Part shown: positions 24,235 through 31,272 of the stretch, piece after piece
How the letters are laid out: each line of letters opens with the position of its first letter
How positions within the stretch are numbered: position 1 is the first letter of the stretch
NCBI RefSeq assembly: GCF_002879535.1
Contig: NZ_PNOT02000322.1
Coordinates: 1 to 43,863, forward strand
Length of the DNA stretch: 43,863 nt
From: Mesorhizobium intechi
Lineage (GTDB): Bacteria > Pseudomonadota > Alphaproteobacteria > Rhizobiales > Rhizobiaceae
Direction: 5' to 3'
Position numbers and translations under genes: made by a program
Notes under the pieces: generated by a model
What the model saw: the letters and a program-made list of their open reading frames with translations, nothing else
What the model was told of the DNA's origin: nothing
The model's database searches: none

Positions 24235-24627
24235 TCACCCCTTCCACATCGTCGATCGAAGAACAGCCTGCATATGCTCCGCGAGGTCGAGTTCGCCGCG
24301 CGCCTCAATCTCCAGAAGATATCGGCCCTTGGCCAGGCGATCCCCTTCCTCAACCGCGGCATAGCCGCAGATGGCGAGCAGCGCCATCTCCTCCTCCCGG
24401 CTGGCCCGGTCGGAGTCGCCGCCCAAGTCATGCAGCGCCTTGCCGAACGCCGCGTATGCCGCCCTGTGGGCCTCAATCAGCTCTCGCAGTCTATCGGACG
24501 GTTCCTGGTCTTGGCCTGGCGACCCTGTGCCGCGTGCGGTTGCCGCAACCGTTGAGGCGACGACTGCGCTGCCGGAGTGGAATAGCAAGGCGCGGCGGTT
24601 GATCCTGGACGTGGCGAACTCTCCCAT
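24235..24627 (-). CDS. Uncharacterised protein of about 130 aa with exported-type N-terminus
   Basis: The N-terminus INRRALLFHSGSAVVASTVAATA resembles a twin-arginine or Sec-type leader. The rest is helical and charged (DRLRELIEAHRAAYAAFGKALHDL, REEEMALLAICGYAAVEEGDRLAKGRYLLEIEARGELDLAEHMQAVL), a pattern I recall from small Rhizobiales proteins of unknown function that carry an EAHRxAYxAF segment. A perfect 7-bp hairpin lies 7 bases before the ATG. It sits where the CFA synthase gene decayed, so its insertion may have accompanied that loss. Confidence 0.6.
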   Translation of the reverse strand: MGEFATSRINRRALLFHSGSAVVASTVAATARGTGSPGQDQEPSDRLRELIEAHRAAYAAFGKALHDLGGDSDRASREEEMALLAICGYAAVEEGDRLAKGRYLLEIEARGELDLAEHMQAVLRSTMWKG

Positions 24628-24633
24628 TTGCTT

Positions 24634-24650
24634 CGATCGCTATGCGATCG
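24634..24650. repeat. Perfect inverted repeat ahead of the 24627 gene
   Basis: CGATCGC at 24634-24640, TAT, GCGATCG at 24644-24650. It is placed 7 bases upstream of the minus-strand ATG at 24627, covering the ribosome-binding region. It could be a repressor operator or a hairpin that limits translation. Confidence 0.4.
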
Positions 24651-24903
24651 GCGACATATCACCATCTGACTGTAACACGACGGTTTGCACAGTTTTGTCA
24701 GGATGAAGGGGCTCGAGGCCGCCGACAGCAAGCGCGACCGGGTGATGCGCGGCACCTGCACCAAGCTCCCCGCGCCCCTAGAACGCACGGCGCGTCACTT
24801 TTGGGCGGCTTGAGGAACGTGATATATCCCGAGTGAAAAAGATTGATGGTGGCAGGTGCGTTCCAATGGCTAAGCTGCCTGAAGTTCTGCACGAGGCCGG
24901 ATA

Positions 24904-25536
24904 ATGGTCACCGACACCGAGTTGATTCACGAAAGCATCAGCCAAGGCTGCGTTACGCTTGCCGATGGCGAATTCCTCATCGACCGGCTGGTGAAGTATG
25001 TCGGCAACGGAAGGATCCGTTGGCATGTCGAGTTTCGTGGGCATCGCGTCGAGTTCACGACCGGCCAGCTCAAGAAACAGCCTACTTTCCGGAGGAAGAT
25101 ACTCGAACAGGCCGGCGTATTGCCGCCCCAGCGTACCGGGGCCGATTACAGGCGATGGGCCATCGAGTTGAGGAAGAATGCCGTCGAACTGCCTTGGCGG
25201 GACAGGCCGGTCGATGCCGGTTTCTCCATCGACAGCCTTGTCCATCTTGGAGGCGATCGCTGGACGGTTGACTATCAAGGCAAGGTCATCAAGTTCACGA
25301 CGACCAAACTGCGTAGACAAACCAGTTTCCGCAAACGCATGCTGGCCAAGGCCAAGGTGCTGCCGCCGCAACTGGATCCGGCCGCCTATCGGAAGTGGGT
25401 GGACTGGCTCATTCAGAACGCCACAGAGGCAGATCTTCAGGCCGGCGCTGCTTTGATGAGCGAGAAAAGTTGGCTCGACGACTTGCCGGAGCTGGCTGGC
25501 TGGCAAAACGAACCGCCCCACCACGGTACCAACTAG
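24904..25536 (+). CDS. Tandem-duplicated domain protein of unknown function
   Basis: The protein has 210 residues made of two copies of one domain, residues about 25-94 and 107-173. Shared positions include FxID, W-V-F/Y-G-V-KFTT (RIRWHVEFRGHRVEFTT against DRWTVDYQGKVIKFTT), then LKKQPTFRRKILEQAGVLPPQ against LRRQTSFRKRMLAKAKVLPPQ, then YRRWAIELRKNA against YRKWVDWLIQNA. The fold pattern (beta strands, helix with FRK/RR, LPP, helix with W) recalls a small module seen in phage and plasmid primase-related proteins, from memory only. An acidic, Trp-rich tail follows. It stands alone; no signal peptide. Confidence 0.75.
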   Translation: MVTDTELIHESISQGCVTLADGEFLIDRLVKYVGNGRIRWHVEFRGHRVEFTTGQLKKQPTFRRKILEQAGVLPPQRTGADYRRWAIELRKNAVELPWRDRPVDAGFSIDSLVHLGGDRWTVDYQGKVIKFTTTKLRRQTSFRKRMLAKAKVLPPQLDPAAYRKWVDWLIQNATEADLQAGAALMSEKSWLDDLPELAGWQNEPPHHGTN

Positions 25537-25681
25537 GGCAATTTCAGGAAGAGCGGATCGCCGTTTCCATGAAATGGTGAACCGCTCCAGCGGGGCGGCG
25601 GCACGGTCGGGCCAGCGCCAACGGTCAGCAGTCCGTTCCAACTCGCGCCGGTTTCTGCTTGAATACACTTGACGTCGCGCA

Positions 25682-25984
25682 ATGGAGCATCGCCCAATCT
25701 CAAACGATCCCTTCGGTGCCTTGCAGCAACGTTTCCTTGTCCGGTGCAACGATCGGCTCGCGGAGCTGAAGGCCGCTCGTGAGCGTGGTTTCCTGGCTGG
25801 CAAAGAATCCGTCGATGTGCTGGTCGGGATCGCGCACTCGCTCGCGGGTGCGGCCGGAACGTTCGGCTTTCCGGATATCAGCGCGCGAGCCTCCGAGTTG
25901 GAGACGCTGCTGATCGAGCAGCCGCAGGCCGCTCCGACCGCGCTCGATACGCTTATCGCGGAGATCGAGCGCACTCTGAAATGA
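25682..25984 (+). CDS. Hpt-domain histidine phosphotransfer protein
   Basis: A 100-residue single-domain Hpt protein. The phosphorylation site is His52 in LVGIAHSLAGAAGTFGF, the canonical HxLxGxxxxxG pattern, followed by the helix DISARASELETLL. No catalytic or DNA-binding domain is attached. It converges with the end of the polysaccharide synthase operon (15 bases between stops), at the far end of the cluster from the hybrid kinase. It is well placed to shuttle phosphate from the kinase receivers (31269-33710) to the single-domain response regulators, which is an inference from family and location. No obvious ribosome-binding site precedes the ATG. Confidence 0.88.
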   Translation: MEHRPISNDPFGALQQRFLVRCNDRLAELKAARERGFLAGKESVDVLVGIAHSLAGAAGTFGFPDISARASELETLLIEQPQAAPTALDTLIAEIERTLK

Positions 25985-25999
25985 TGCGGGCGGCCGGGC

Positions 26000-27424
26000 T
26001 TATTTCTTAACGCCGGTCAGGCCGGTTCTGGTCATCTCGCCCCATCCCTGGTTGCCGCGCAAATATTGCCACCATCCCTTCACGCGCCAGAAATTGTTGA
26101 GCTGGCGGTAGCCGAAATTCTCGATCACGGCGACGACCGTGAGCAGGGCAAGGTCCCTGGCGCGTGGAAAACGCTGCAGTTCGGCCTCTTCGAGAACCAG
26201 GGAACACACGCTGACGCAGACACCGTAGGTGAAGGTGAGCGAGGTGAAAGCCAGCAGATATTCGGTCGAAAGTATGCCGAGCAGCCAGAATGCCGGGATC
26301 AACACATAGCCCAGCACCTCGGCCACCGGTCCAAGCACATCGACAACCAGTATGTGACCGAAGCCGAGGAAGCCGACGCGGCCATAGCGCGGATTGAACA
26401 GCATGGAGCGGTAACGGAAGAAACATTCGAGCGCGCCGCGCTGCCAGCGCGTTCGCTGCCTGGCAAGCACGCTCAGCGTCTCCGGCGCTTCGGTCCAGCA
26501 CACTGGCTCCGGAATGAACTGGATGCGGTATTTGCGCTGTGCATCCCGCATATGTCGGTGCAGCTTGATCACCAGATCCATGTCCTCGCCCATCGACCCC
26601 TTGGTGAAGCCGCCGACCGCCACCACTTCGGCGCGGCGGAACACGCCGAAGGCGCCGGACACCAGCATCAGCGTGTTGATACGGCTCCACGCCAGCCGCG
26701 CCATGAGGAAGGCGCGCAGATATTCGACCACCTGGAACAGCGCCAGCAGCCGGCCAGGCAGATGGATCTCGCGCACCCTGCCGGCCTCGACCCTCGATCC
26801 ATTGGCGATACGGATCGTGCCGCCGACGGCGATGGTGCGCTCGGGATCGTCGATGAAGGGCTGGGCCGCGCGCATCAGCGCATCCGGCTCGAGGATGGAA
26901 TCGCCGTCGATGACGCAAAAGAGCGGGGCGCGGCAGACATTGAGGCCGGCATTCTGGGCATCGGCCTTGCCGCCATTTTCCTTGTCGACCACGAAAAGCC
27001 GTTCGGTCATAGGCGAGGAATAGAGGCCGCGGATCGGCTTATGCGCCAGCGCCTCCTCGTAGGGCCGATGGAATTTCACCAGCCTGAAGGCGTCGATGAG
27101 GCTTTGCAGCGTCTGGTCCTTCGAGCCGTCATTGATGACGATCACCTCGAAATTCGGATATTCGAGCGCCAGCATCGAGTGGACGCTCTCGACCACGTTC
27201 ACCTCTTCATTATAGGCGGGCACGAGCAAGGCGATTGGCGGCGCGACGTCGCCATAGCGGTGCCACAACAGTGCCGAACGGGCGACTGGCGGTCGCTTGG
27301 AAAGCGCGTAGGCGGCGATGATGAGCTGCAGCAGGTAAACCGCCGTCTGCGCCAGCCCCGCCCCGATGATGAACCAGGACAGGACGGTGGCGGCCAGAAC
27401 GACCTCTCGGCTCCAGTCGAACAT
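26000..27424 (-). CDS. Membrane glycosyltransferase family 2 (polysaccharide synthase)
   Basis: A 474-residue processive-type GT2 enzyme. Motifs are LLVPAYNEE (68-74), Asp99 in INDGS, Asp173/Asp175 in DGDS, Glu280-Asp281 in GEDMD, and the Q323-x-x-R326-W327 motif (RQRTRWQRG). Helices lie at about 8-38 and several after 345. This arrangement is that of PgaC, hyaluronan or cellulose-type synthases that polymerise and export a glycan. No PilZ or other c-di-GMP domain is visible. Its ATG overlaps the stop of the HEAT-repeat gene (TGATG), so it is tightly coupled to it. The sugar made cannot be told from the sequence. Confidence 0.92.
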   Translation of the reverse strand: MFDWSREVVLAATVLSWFIIGAGLAQTAVYLLQLIIAAYALSKRPPVARSALLWHRYGDVAPPIALLVPAYNEEVNVVESVHSMLALEYPNFEVIVINDGSKDQTLQSLIDAFRLVKFHRPYEEALAHKPIRGLYSSPMTERLFVVDKENGGKADAQNAGLNVCRAPLFCVIDGDSILEPDALMRAAQPFIDDPERTIAVGGTIRIANGSRVEAGRVREIHLPGRLLALFQVVEYLRAFLMARLAWSRINTLMLVSGAFGVFRRAEVVAVGGFTKGSMGEDMDLVIKLHRHMRDAQRKYRIQFIPEPVCWTEAPETLSVLARQRTRWQRGALECFFRYRSMLFNPRYGRVGFLGFGHILVVDVLGPVAEVLGYVLIPAFWLLGILSTEYLLAFTSLTFTYGVCVSVCSLVLEEAELQRFPRARDLALLTVVAVIENFGYRQLNNFWRVKGWWQYLRGNQGWGEMTRTGLTGVKK

Positions 27425-28461
27425 CAGGCGGCCGGTCCTTCAGCGAGAATGAGCGAAGCCGTGCGCTGACTGCGCGAAACCTCGCTCGCGGCGATCTCCC
27501 GCAGAATGCGCTCCCCCGGCTGGCCGAATGAGCGTAGCGCGTTGGCGGCGGCATAGCGCACGGTCCATGCCTCGTCGTCCAAAAGCCGCACAAGCGGCGC
27601 GGCGAGATCGGACAGGCCGAGGCGGCTGGCGGCGTTGGCCGCGTCGGCACGCACGTCCCAGTCGCCATTTCCCATAGCCTGGACCAGGATGGCCGGTGCG
27701 TTGGCATGCCCTGTCAGGCCAAGCGCCCGCAGCGCTGCGGCGGCAACCTCCGGGGAGGGATCACCGGCGGCGCGGGCGAAGAAATCGGCAAACCGGAACC
27801 CGCCGCTGCGCGCCAGCGCGTCGATCGCGGCCGCCCGTGTGAACGGCACCGCGTCCTGACGTCGCGCGTGATCCTCGAGTTCTTCGAACCGCTTTGGTGG
27901 AAAGCGCCTGAAAAGCTCGATCAGGCGCCGCGACCGCTGCCCCGCTACGCCGATCTTGCGCAGCGCAATACCGAGAGGAGGCAAAGCGCCAACATCGCAG
28001 AGCGCAATGGCGACGGCGATCCTGACCTCGCGCGAACGGTCGCGGTCGAGCGCACTCAGAAGGCTCACCACCGCATTTTCCGAACGCAGAGCAGCCAGCA
28101 TCTCGGCCGCGTGAACGCGTTCGGCGCCGTTGCCTCGTTCCAGTTGCCTGGCGACCAGGGTCGGCAGCCCGCATTCATTGAAGGCGGCAACGACATCTTC
28201 ATGCTCCTCGCCGCGCAGCAGGGAAATGAACTCGAAGCCGGCATCGATCGCCACGCTCGCCGGCACCGAGAGCAGCGCCGCCTTCAGCGCTTCACGATCC
28301 CGGTTTTCCGTAAAGGCAATCAGCGCCGTCAGAAGAAAGCGCCGTTGATCGGCCTCCGCTACTCCCCGGCGCTCCTGCAGCACCCGACGCACGATCAGGA
28401 CCAGCATGATCGTCAGGGAAAGGGCCGAGAGCACTATGGACAGATCCCAGATGTACCACAT
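27424..28461 (-). CDS. Membrane-anchored HEAT-repeat protein
   Basis: The protein has 345 residues. One N-terminal helix (about 5-27, WDLSIVLSALSLTIMLVLIVRRVL) anchors a cytoplasmic alpha-solenoid of HEAT/PBS-lyase-type repeats. These include ERVHAAEMLAALRSENAVVSLLSALDRDRSREVRIAVAIALCDVG, PSPEVAAAALRALGLTGHANAPAILVQAMGNGDWDVRADAANAASRLGLSDLAAPLVRLLDDEAWTVRYAAANALRSFG. Such scaffolds bind other proteins. Between the outer-membrane TPR protein and the synthase, both within a few bases, it is probably a partner of the synthase, perhaps the docking site for a response regulator. Confidence 0.9.
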   Translation of the reverse strand: MWYIWDLSIVLSALSLTIMLVLIVRRVLQERRGVAEADQRRFLLTALIAFTENRDREALKAALLSVPASVAIDAGFEFISLLRGEEHEDVVAAFNECGLPTLVARQLERGNGAERVHAAEMLAALRSENAVVSLLSALDRDRSREVRIAVAIALCDVGALPPLGIALRKIGVAGQRSRRLIELFRRFPPKRFEELEDHARRQDAVPFTRAAAIDALARSGGFRFADFFARAAGDPSPEVAAAALRALGLTGHANAPAILVQAMGNGDWDVRADAANAASRLGLSDLAAPLVRLLDDEAWTVRYAAANALRSFGQPGERILREIAASEVSRSQRTASLILAEGPAA

Positions 28462-28463
28462 GA

Positions 28464-30218
28464 TCAGAACCGCGTGGTTAGGCCGAGCCCGAATATGGTT
28501 CGGTCGAATGTCGGGCGTTGCTCATGCGCTATACTGGCGCGCAGCGTCATCGGATCGTTGACGTCCCAGGAGACGCCGCCAAAGACGGTTCGCGTCGGCA
28601 CCAGCGTGCCATCGGATATTTCGGGAGCGTCGGCATAGCCGCCGAACACGTTGAAACGCGGCGTCACCGCAAGATCGGCGCGCAGCACATAGCCATCCGC
28701 ACGCGTGCCGATATCGTCGGCTGCGTGCACCCAGCGGGCCGAAAGCCCCAGCCGGCCATCAAGGGAATAAGCCTGTACCCATGGCGAGATGCTGATGATG
28801 TCGGCATTGGCAAAATCGTCGTAGCGGGTATCGATGTTGAACGACAACGGCCCGAATGCTTTTGCCGGTGCCACAGCCTGCCAGGAAGCGCCGGCGCCGA
28901 CCGAATATCGCGCCAGGAAGTCGGCATCTGGCGTCGCTGCGGCCAGCACATAGAAGGACAACGAAGGCGAGAACACCTGATCGATGCGGCCTTCGATCTG
29001 GACGTCGGTGTGACCGTATCGTGTCGCAACCCGGGTGTGGCCCGAAATCGTCGTGCTTTGGGTCAGGCGATAGGCGAGCCCGACCGAGCTGTCCGTCCAA
29101 TCGCCGAGTCCGTCGGTGAGATCGCTCACTTCGCTGCCAAGATCGAGCCGCCATTTGCGCGGCGATGGCACGGCCAGCCTTTGCTCGATATCGGTAGAGC
29201 CGGGCTCCATGGCGAGCGCCTGCCTGTAGGCCTGCCGCGCGCCGTCGTCATCGCCACGGGCGCGACGCACATCGCCAATCCCCACGAGCGCCTCGGCATT
29301 GCGCGGATCGATCGCGAGGACGCGTTCGAACGACCGCTCGGCCCGTGCGTGATCCGCCTCGAGCAGGGAGATCCTCGCGTCAAGGTTGAGGGCCTCGACA
29401 TTGTTCGGGGCCGTTGCCAGTACGTCATCGACCAGGATCCGGGCGCGCGGCACGTCGCCCTGCCAGATTGCCAAGCGAACTTTGCCGAGGCGGGCGTCGA
29501 GAAGGCCGGGCTTCACGGCAAGCGCCTGGTCGAAGAAATGCCCCGCTTCGTCGAACCTCTGGCTGGAGCCCACGATCAACCCAAGGGCGACCAGGATGTC
29601 GGTGTTTCGCGGCGCCAGCGCAAGGGCGCGTCGAACGACCTTTTCCGCCTCGGGCAACTTGCCCGCCGCCCGCAACTGCCTGCCCTGCTCCGTCAGGCCG
29701 GCGACGGGATCGGGTCGCCGGTGGAACGGTCTCTTCTTAGACGACGCCGTGGCAGGGCCCTGCTTGCCCTTGTTGACGGCGGCCTGCCTGGCCTTGTGGA
29801 TGTTGGCGGCGAGCGCGACAGCGTCGGCATTGTCGGGCTCGGCTTGCGCAACCTTCTCCGCCAGCGGCAGCGCGGCATCAAGATTGCCGGAGCGGTACTC
29901 GACCTCGGCCATGCCGAAGGTGGCGTCCAGATAGGTCGGGGCGAGCGAAAGCGCCCTTGAAAAGGCATCCCGCGCCGCCGGCAGATTGTTGCGGCCGAGC
30001 TCGGAGAAGCCAAGCTGCACCAGGGCGTCGGCATTGTCTGGCTTGAGCACCAGCGCACGCCGAAACAGGTCCGCCGCCTCGTCGAAATGCTGGGCTTGCC
30101 TGGCCTTGACGCCGGAAGCGTAGAGCTCGTCCACCGTCTGGGCCAGCGTCGCGCAGGGCGTTGCGGCAACTCCCAGGAACAGGCATGCGGCAAGGATGGC
30201 GCGCCGGCCGCGCCGCAT
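28464..30218 (-). CDS. TPR protein with YaiO-like outer-membrane beta-barrel
   Basis: A 584-residue exported protein. Signal peptide about 1-26 (RAILAACLFLGVAATPCATLAQ). Tetratricopeptide repeats fill roughly residues 28-350 (for example HFDEAADLFRRALVLKPDNADALVQLGFSELGRNNLPAARDAFSRALSLAP). The last 230 residues are amphipathic strands ending in GLGLTTRF, with the terminal Phe of outer-membrane barrels, resembling the YaiO family. A TPR periplasmic domain joined to a barrel is the design of polysaccharide export porins such as PgaA, BcsC and AlgK/E. It overlaps the response regulator gene by one base and precedes the HEAT gene by two bases. Confidence 0.88.
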   Translation of the reverse strand: MRRGRRAILAACLFLGVAATPCATLAQTVDELYASGVKARQAQHFDEAADLFRRALVLKPDNADALVQLGFSELGRNNLPAARDAFSRALSLAPTYLDATFGMAEVEYRSGNLDAALPLAEKVAQAEPDNADAVALAANIHKARQAAVNKGKQGPATASSKKRPFHRRPDPVAGLTEQGRQLRAAGKLPEAEKVVRRALALAPRNTDILVALGLIVGSSQRFDEAGHFFDQALAVKPGLLDARLGKVRLAIWQGDVPRARILVDDVLATAPNNVEALNLDARISLLEADHARAERSFERVLAIDPRNAEALVGIGDVRRARGDDDGARQAYRQALAMEPGSTDIEQRLAVPSPRKWRLDLGSEVSDLTDGLGDWTDSSVGLAYRLTQSTTISGHTRVATRYGHTDVQIEGRIDQVFSPSLSFYVLAAATPDADFLARYSVGAGASWQAVAPAKAFGPLSFNIDTRYDDFANADIISISPWVQAYSLDGRLGLSARWVHAADDIGTRADGYVLRADLAVTPRFNVFGGYADAPEISDGTLVPTRTVFGGVSWDVNDPMTLRASIAHEQRPTFDRTIFGLGLTTRF

Positions 30219-30610
30219 TAGCGTTTCCCGTACCTGCGCGCGATCAGACGCGCGAGCCGGGCCAGCAGCTCCTCGGGAATGAACGGCTTCACGAGATAGT
30301 CGTCAGCCCCCTTTTCAAGGGCCGAGACGATGTCCCTTTCGGCCTTGCGGGCGGTCAGCATGACCACTGGGGTTTCGGACAGGACCGGGTCCGCCTTGAT
30401 ACGAGCCAGCACCTCAAGGCCATCAGCCTTGGGCATCATCGCGTCGAGCACGATGATGTCGGGCCCGTCCTGCTCCGCCTTTGCGAGTGCTTCGGCCCCG
30501 TCCACCGCCGTGATGACCTCGTATCCCTTGGCCCTCAGCCTGAATTCCATGAGTTCGAGCAACAAGGGGTCGTCATCGCAGATCAGAACTCTTGCTTTCG
30601 CTCCATTCAC
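30218..30610 (-). CDS. Single-domain response regulator (EPS operon)
   Basis: A 130-residue stand-alone receiver domain. Acidic pocket CDDDP (12-14), phospho-acceptor Asp56 in IIVLDAMMP, Thr in MLTARKAERD and Lys108 in DYLVKPF. There is no output domain, so it must act by protein contact or as a phosphorelay intermediate. It is the first gene of the operon encoding the outer-membrane TPR protein, the HEAT protein and the glycosyltransferase, with overlapping or near-overlapping gene junctions. A direct effect on the synthase machinery through the HEAT scaffold is a testable inference. Confidence 0.93.
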   Translation of the reverse strand: MNGAKARVLICDDDPLLLELMEFRLRAKGYEVITAVDGAEALAKAEQDGPDIIVLDAMMPKADGLEVLARIKADPVLSETPVVMLTARKAERDIVSALEKGADDYLVKPFIPEELLARLARLIARRYGKR

Positions 30611-30876
30611 CTGTCCGGCTCCGGTTCACGCCTCGTGCCCCCCGGAGTGATCAACCCATGAACCGACATCCGCCAACGCGGTCCATGCAAACAAAACCCA
30701 CGCGAATCATCGCGCCGCGCAATGCGCCCGATCATAGATAAACCCGACTCGCGACGGCCGCATTTCGATACAATCAGTAGATGAATATGGGTGCATGGTA
30801 TAGGAGCCGTAAACAGCGGCGCAAAGTTTCCAAGCAGCCTGCCTGCCGTTCCTCCGTCCACTTCTCCTGGAATTGC
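30611..30876. other. Upstream region of response-regulator/EPS operon
   Basis: 266 bases between the two response regulator genes, more AT-rich than the surrounding genes around 30700-30800. It should carry the promoter of the minus-strand operon 30610-26000. I could not identify a confident -35/-10 pair or operator. The only open frames are short and lack ribosome-binding sites. Confidence 0.4.
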
Positions 30877-31272
30877 CTAGGCCGGGCCGGCTCGCCGCGG
30901 CAGCAGGTTCTTGACCTCGGCGGCAAGCGCCATCGGATCAAAGGGTTTGGCAATCACCCCGACCGCTCCCATGACCAGATAGCGTTCGACCTGGTGCGTC
31001 TGGGTGCGCGCGGTGATGAACGCCACGGGGATCGACGCTGTCAGCGGCGAATCGGCAAGGCGCTTCAGCGTTTCCGGCCCATCCATGTCCGGCATCATCA
31101 CGTCGAGCAGGATGAGGTGGGGTTGCCAATCGGCAGCATCGGTCAGTGCCTCGGCGCCCGATGAACTGCACCGCACCTCGAATTCCGGATCGAGCTCCAG
31201 TGACATCTGGGCGACTTCACGAATGTCGTCCTCGTCGTCCACATAGAGGATCCTTACCGGCATCGATGTCAC
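30877..31272 (-). CDS. Single-domain response regulator (kinase operon)
   Basis: A 131-residue receiver. Acidic pocket VDDEDD (11-16), phospho-acceptor Asp57 in LILLDVMMP, Thr in FITARTQ, Lys109 in VIAKPF. No output domain. Its ATG overlaps the stop of the hybrid kinase gene (ATGA), so the two are co-translated and this protein is the kinase's immediate partner. Confidence 0.93.
   Translation of the reverse strand: MTSMPVRILYVDDEDDIREVAQMSLELDPEFEVRCSSSGAEALTDAADWQPHLILLDVMMPDMDGPETLKRLADSPLTASIPVAFITARTQTHQVERYLVMGAVGVIAKPFDPMALAAEVKNLLPRRAGPA

Noticed and set aside
24703..24813. 36-aa plus-strand ORF before the tandem-domain gene
   Set aside because: Weak initiation context and no signal peptide or motif.
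26066..27469. 467-codon plus-strand frame opposite the glycosyltransferase
   Set aside because: Asp/His/Gln/Arg-rich composition of a complementary-strand shadow; the minus strand carries all GT2 motifs.
28518..29960. 480-codon plus-strand frame opposite the TPR/barrel gene
   Set aside because: No ribosome-binding site or domain; shadow of a high-GC gene.
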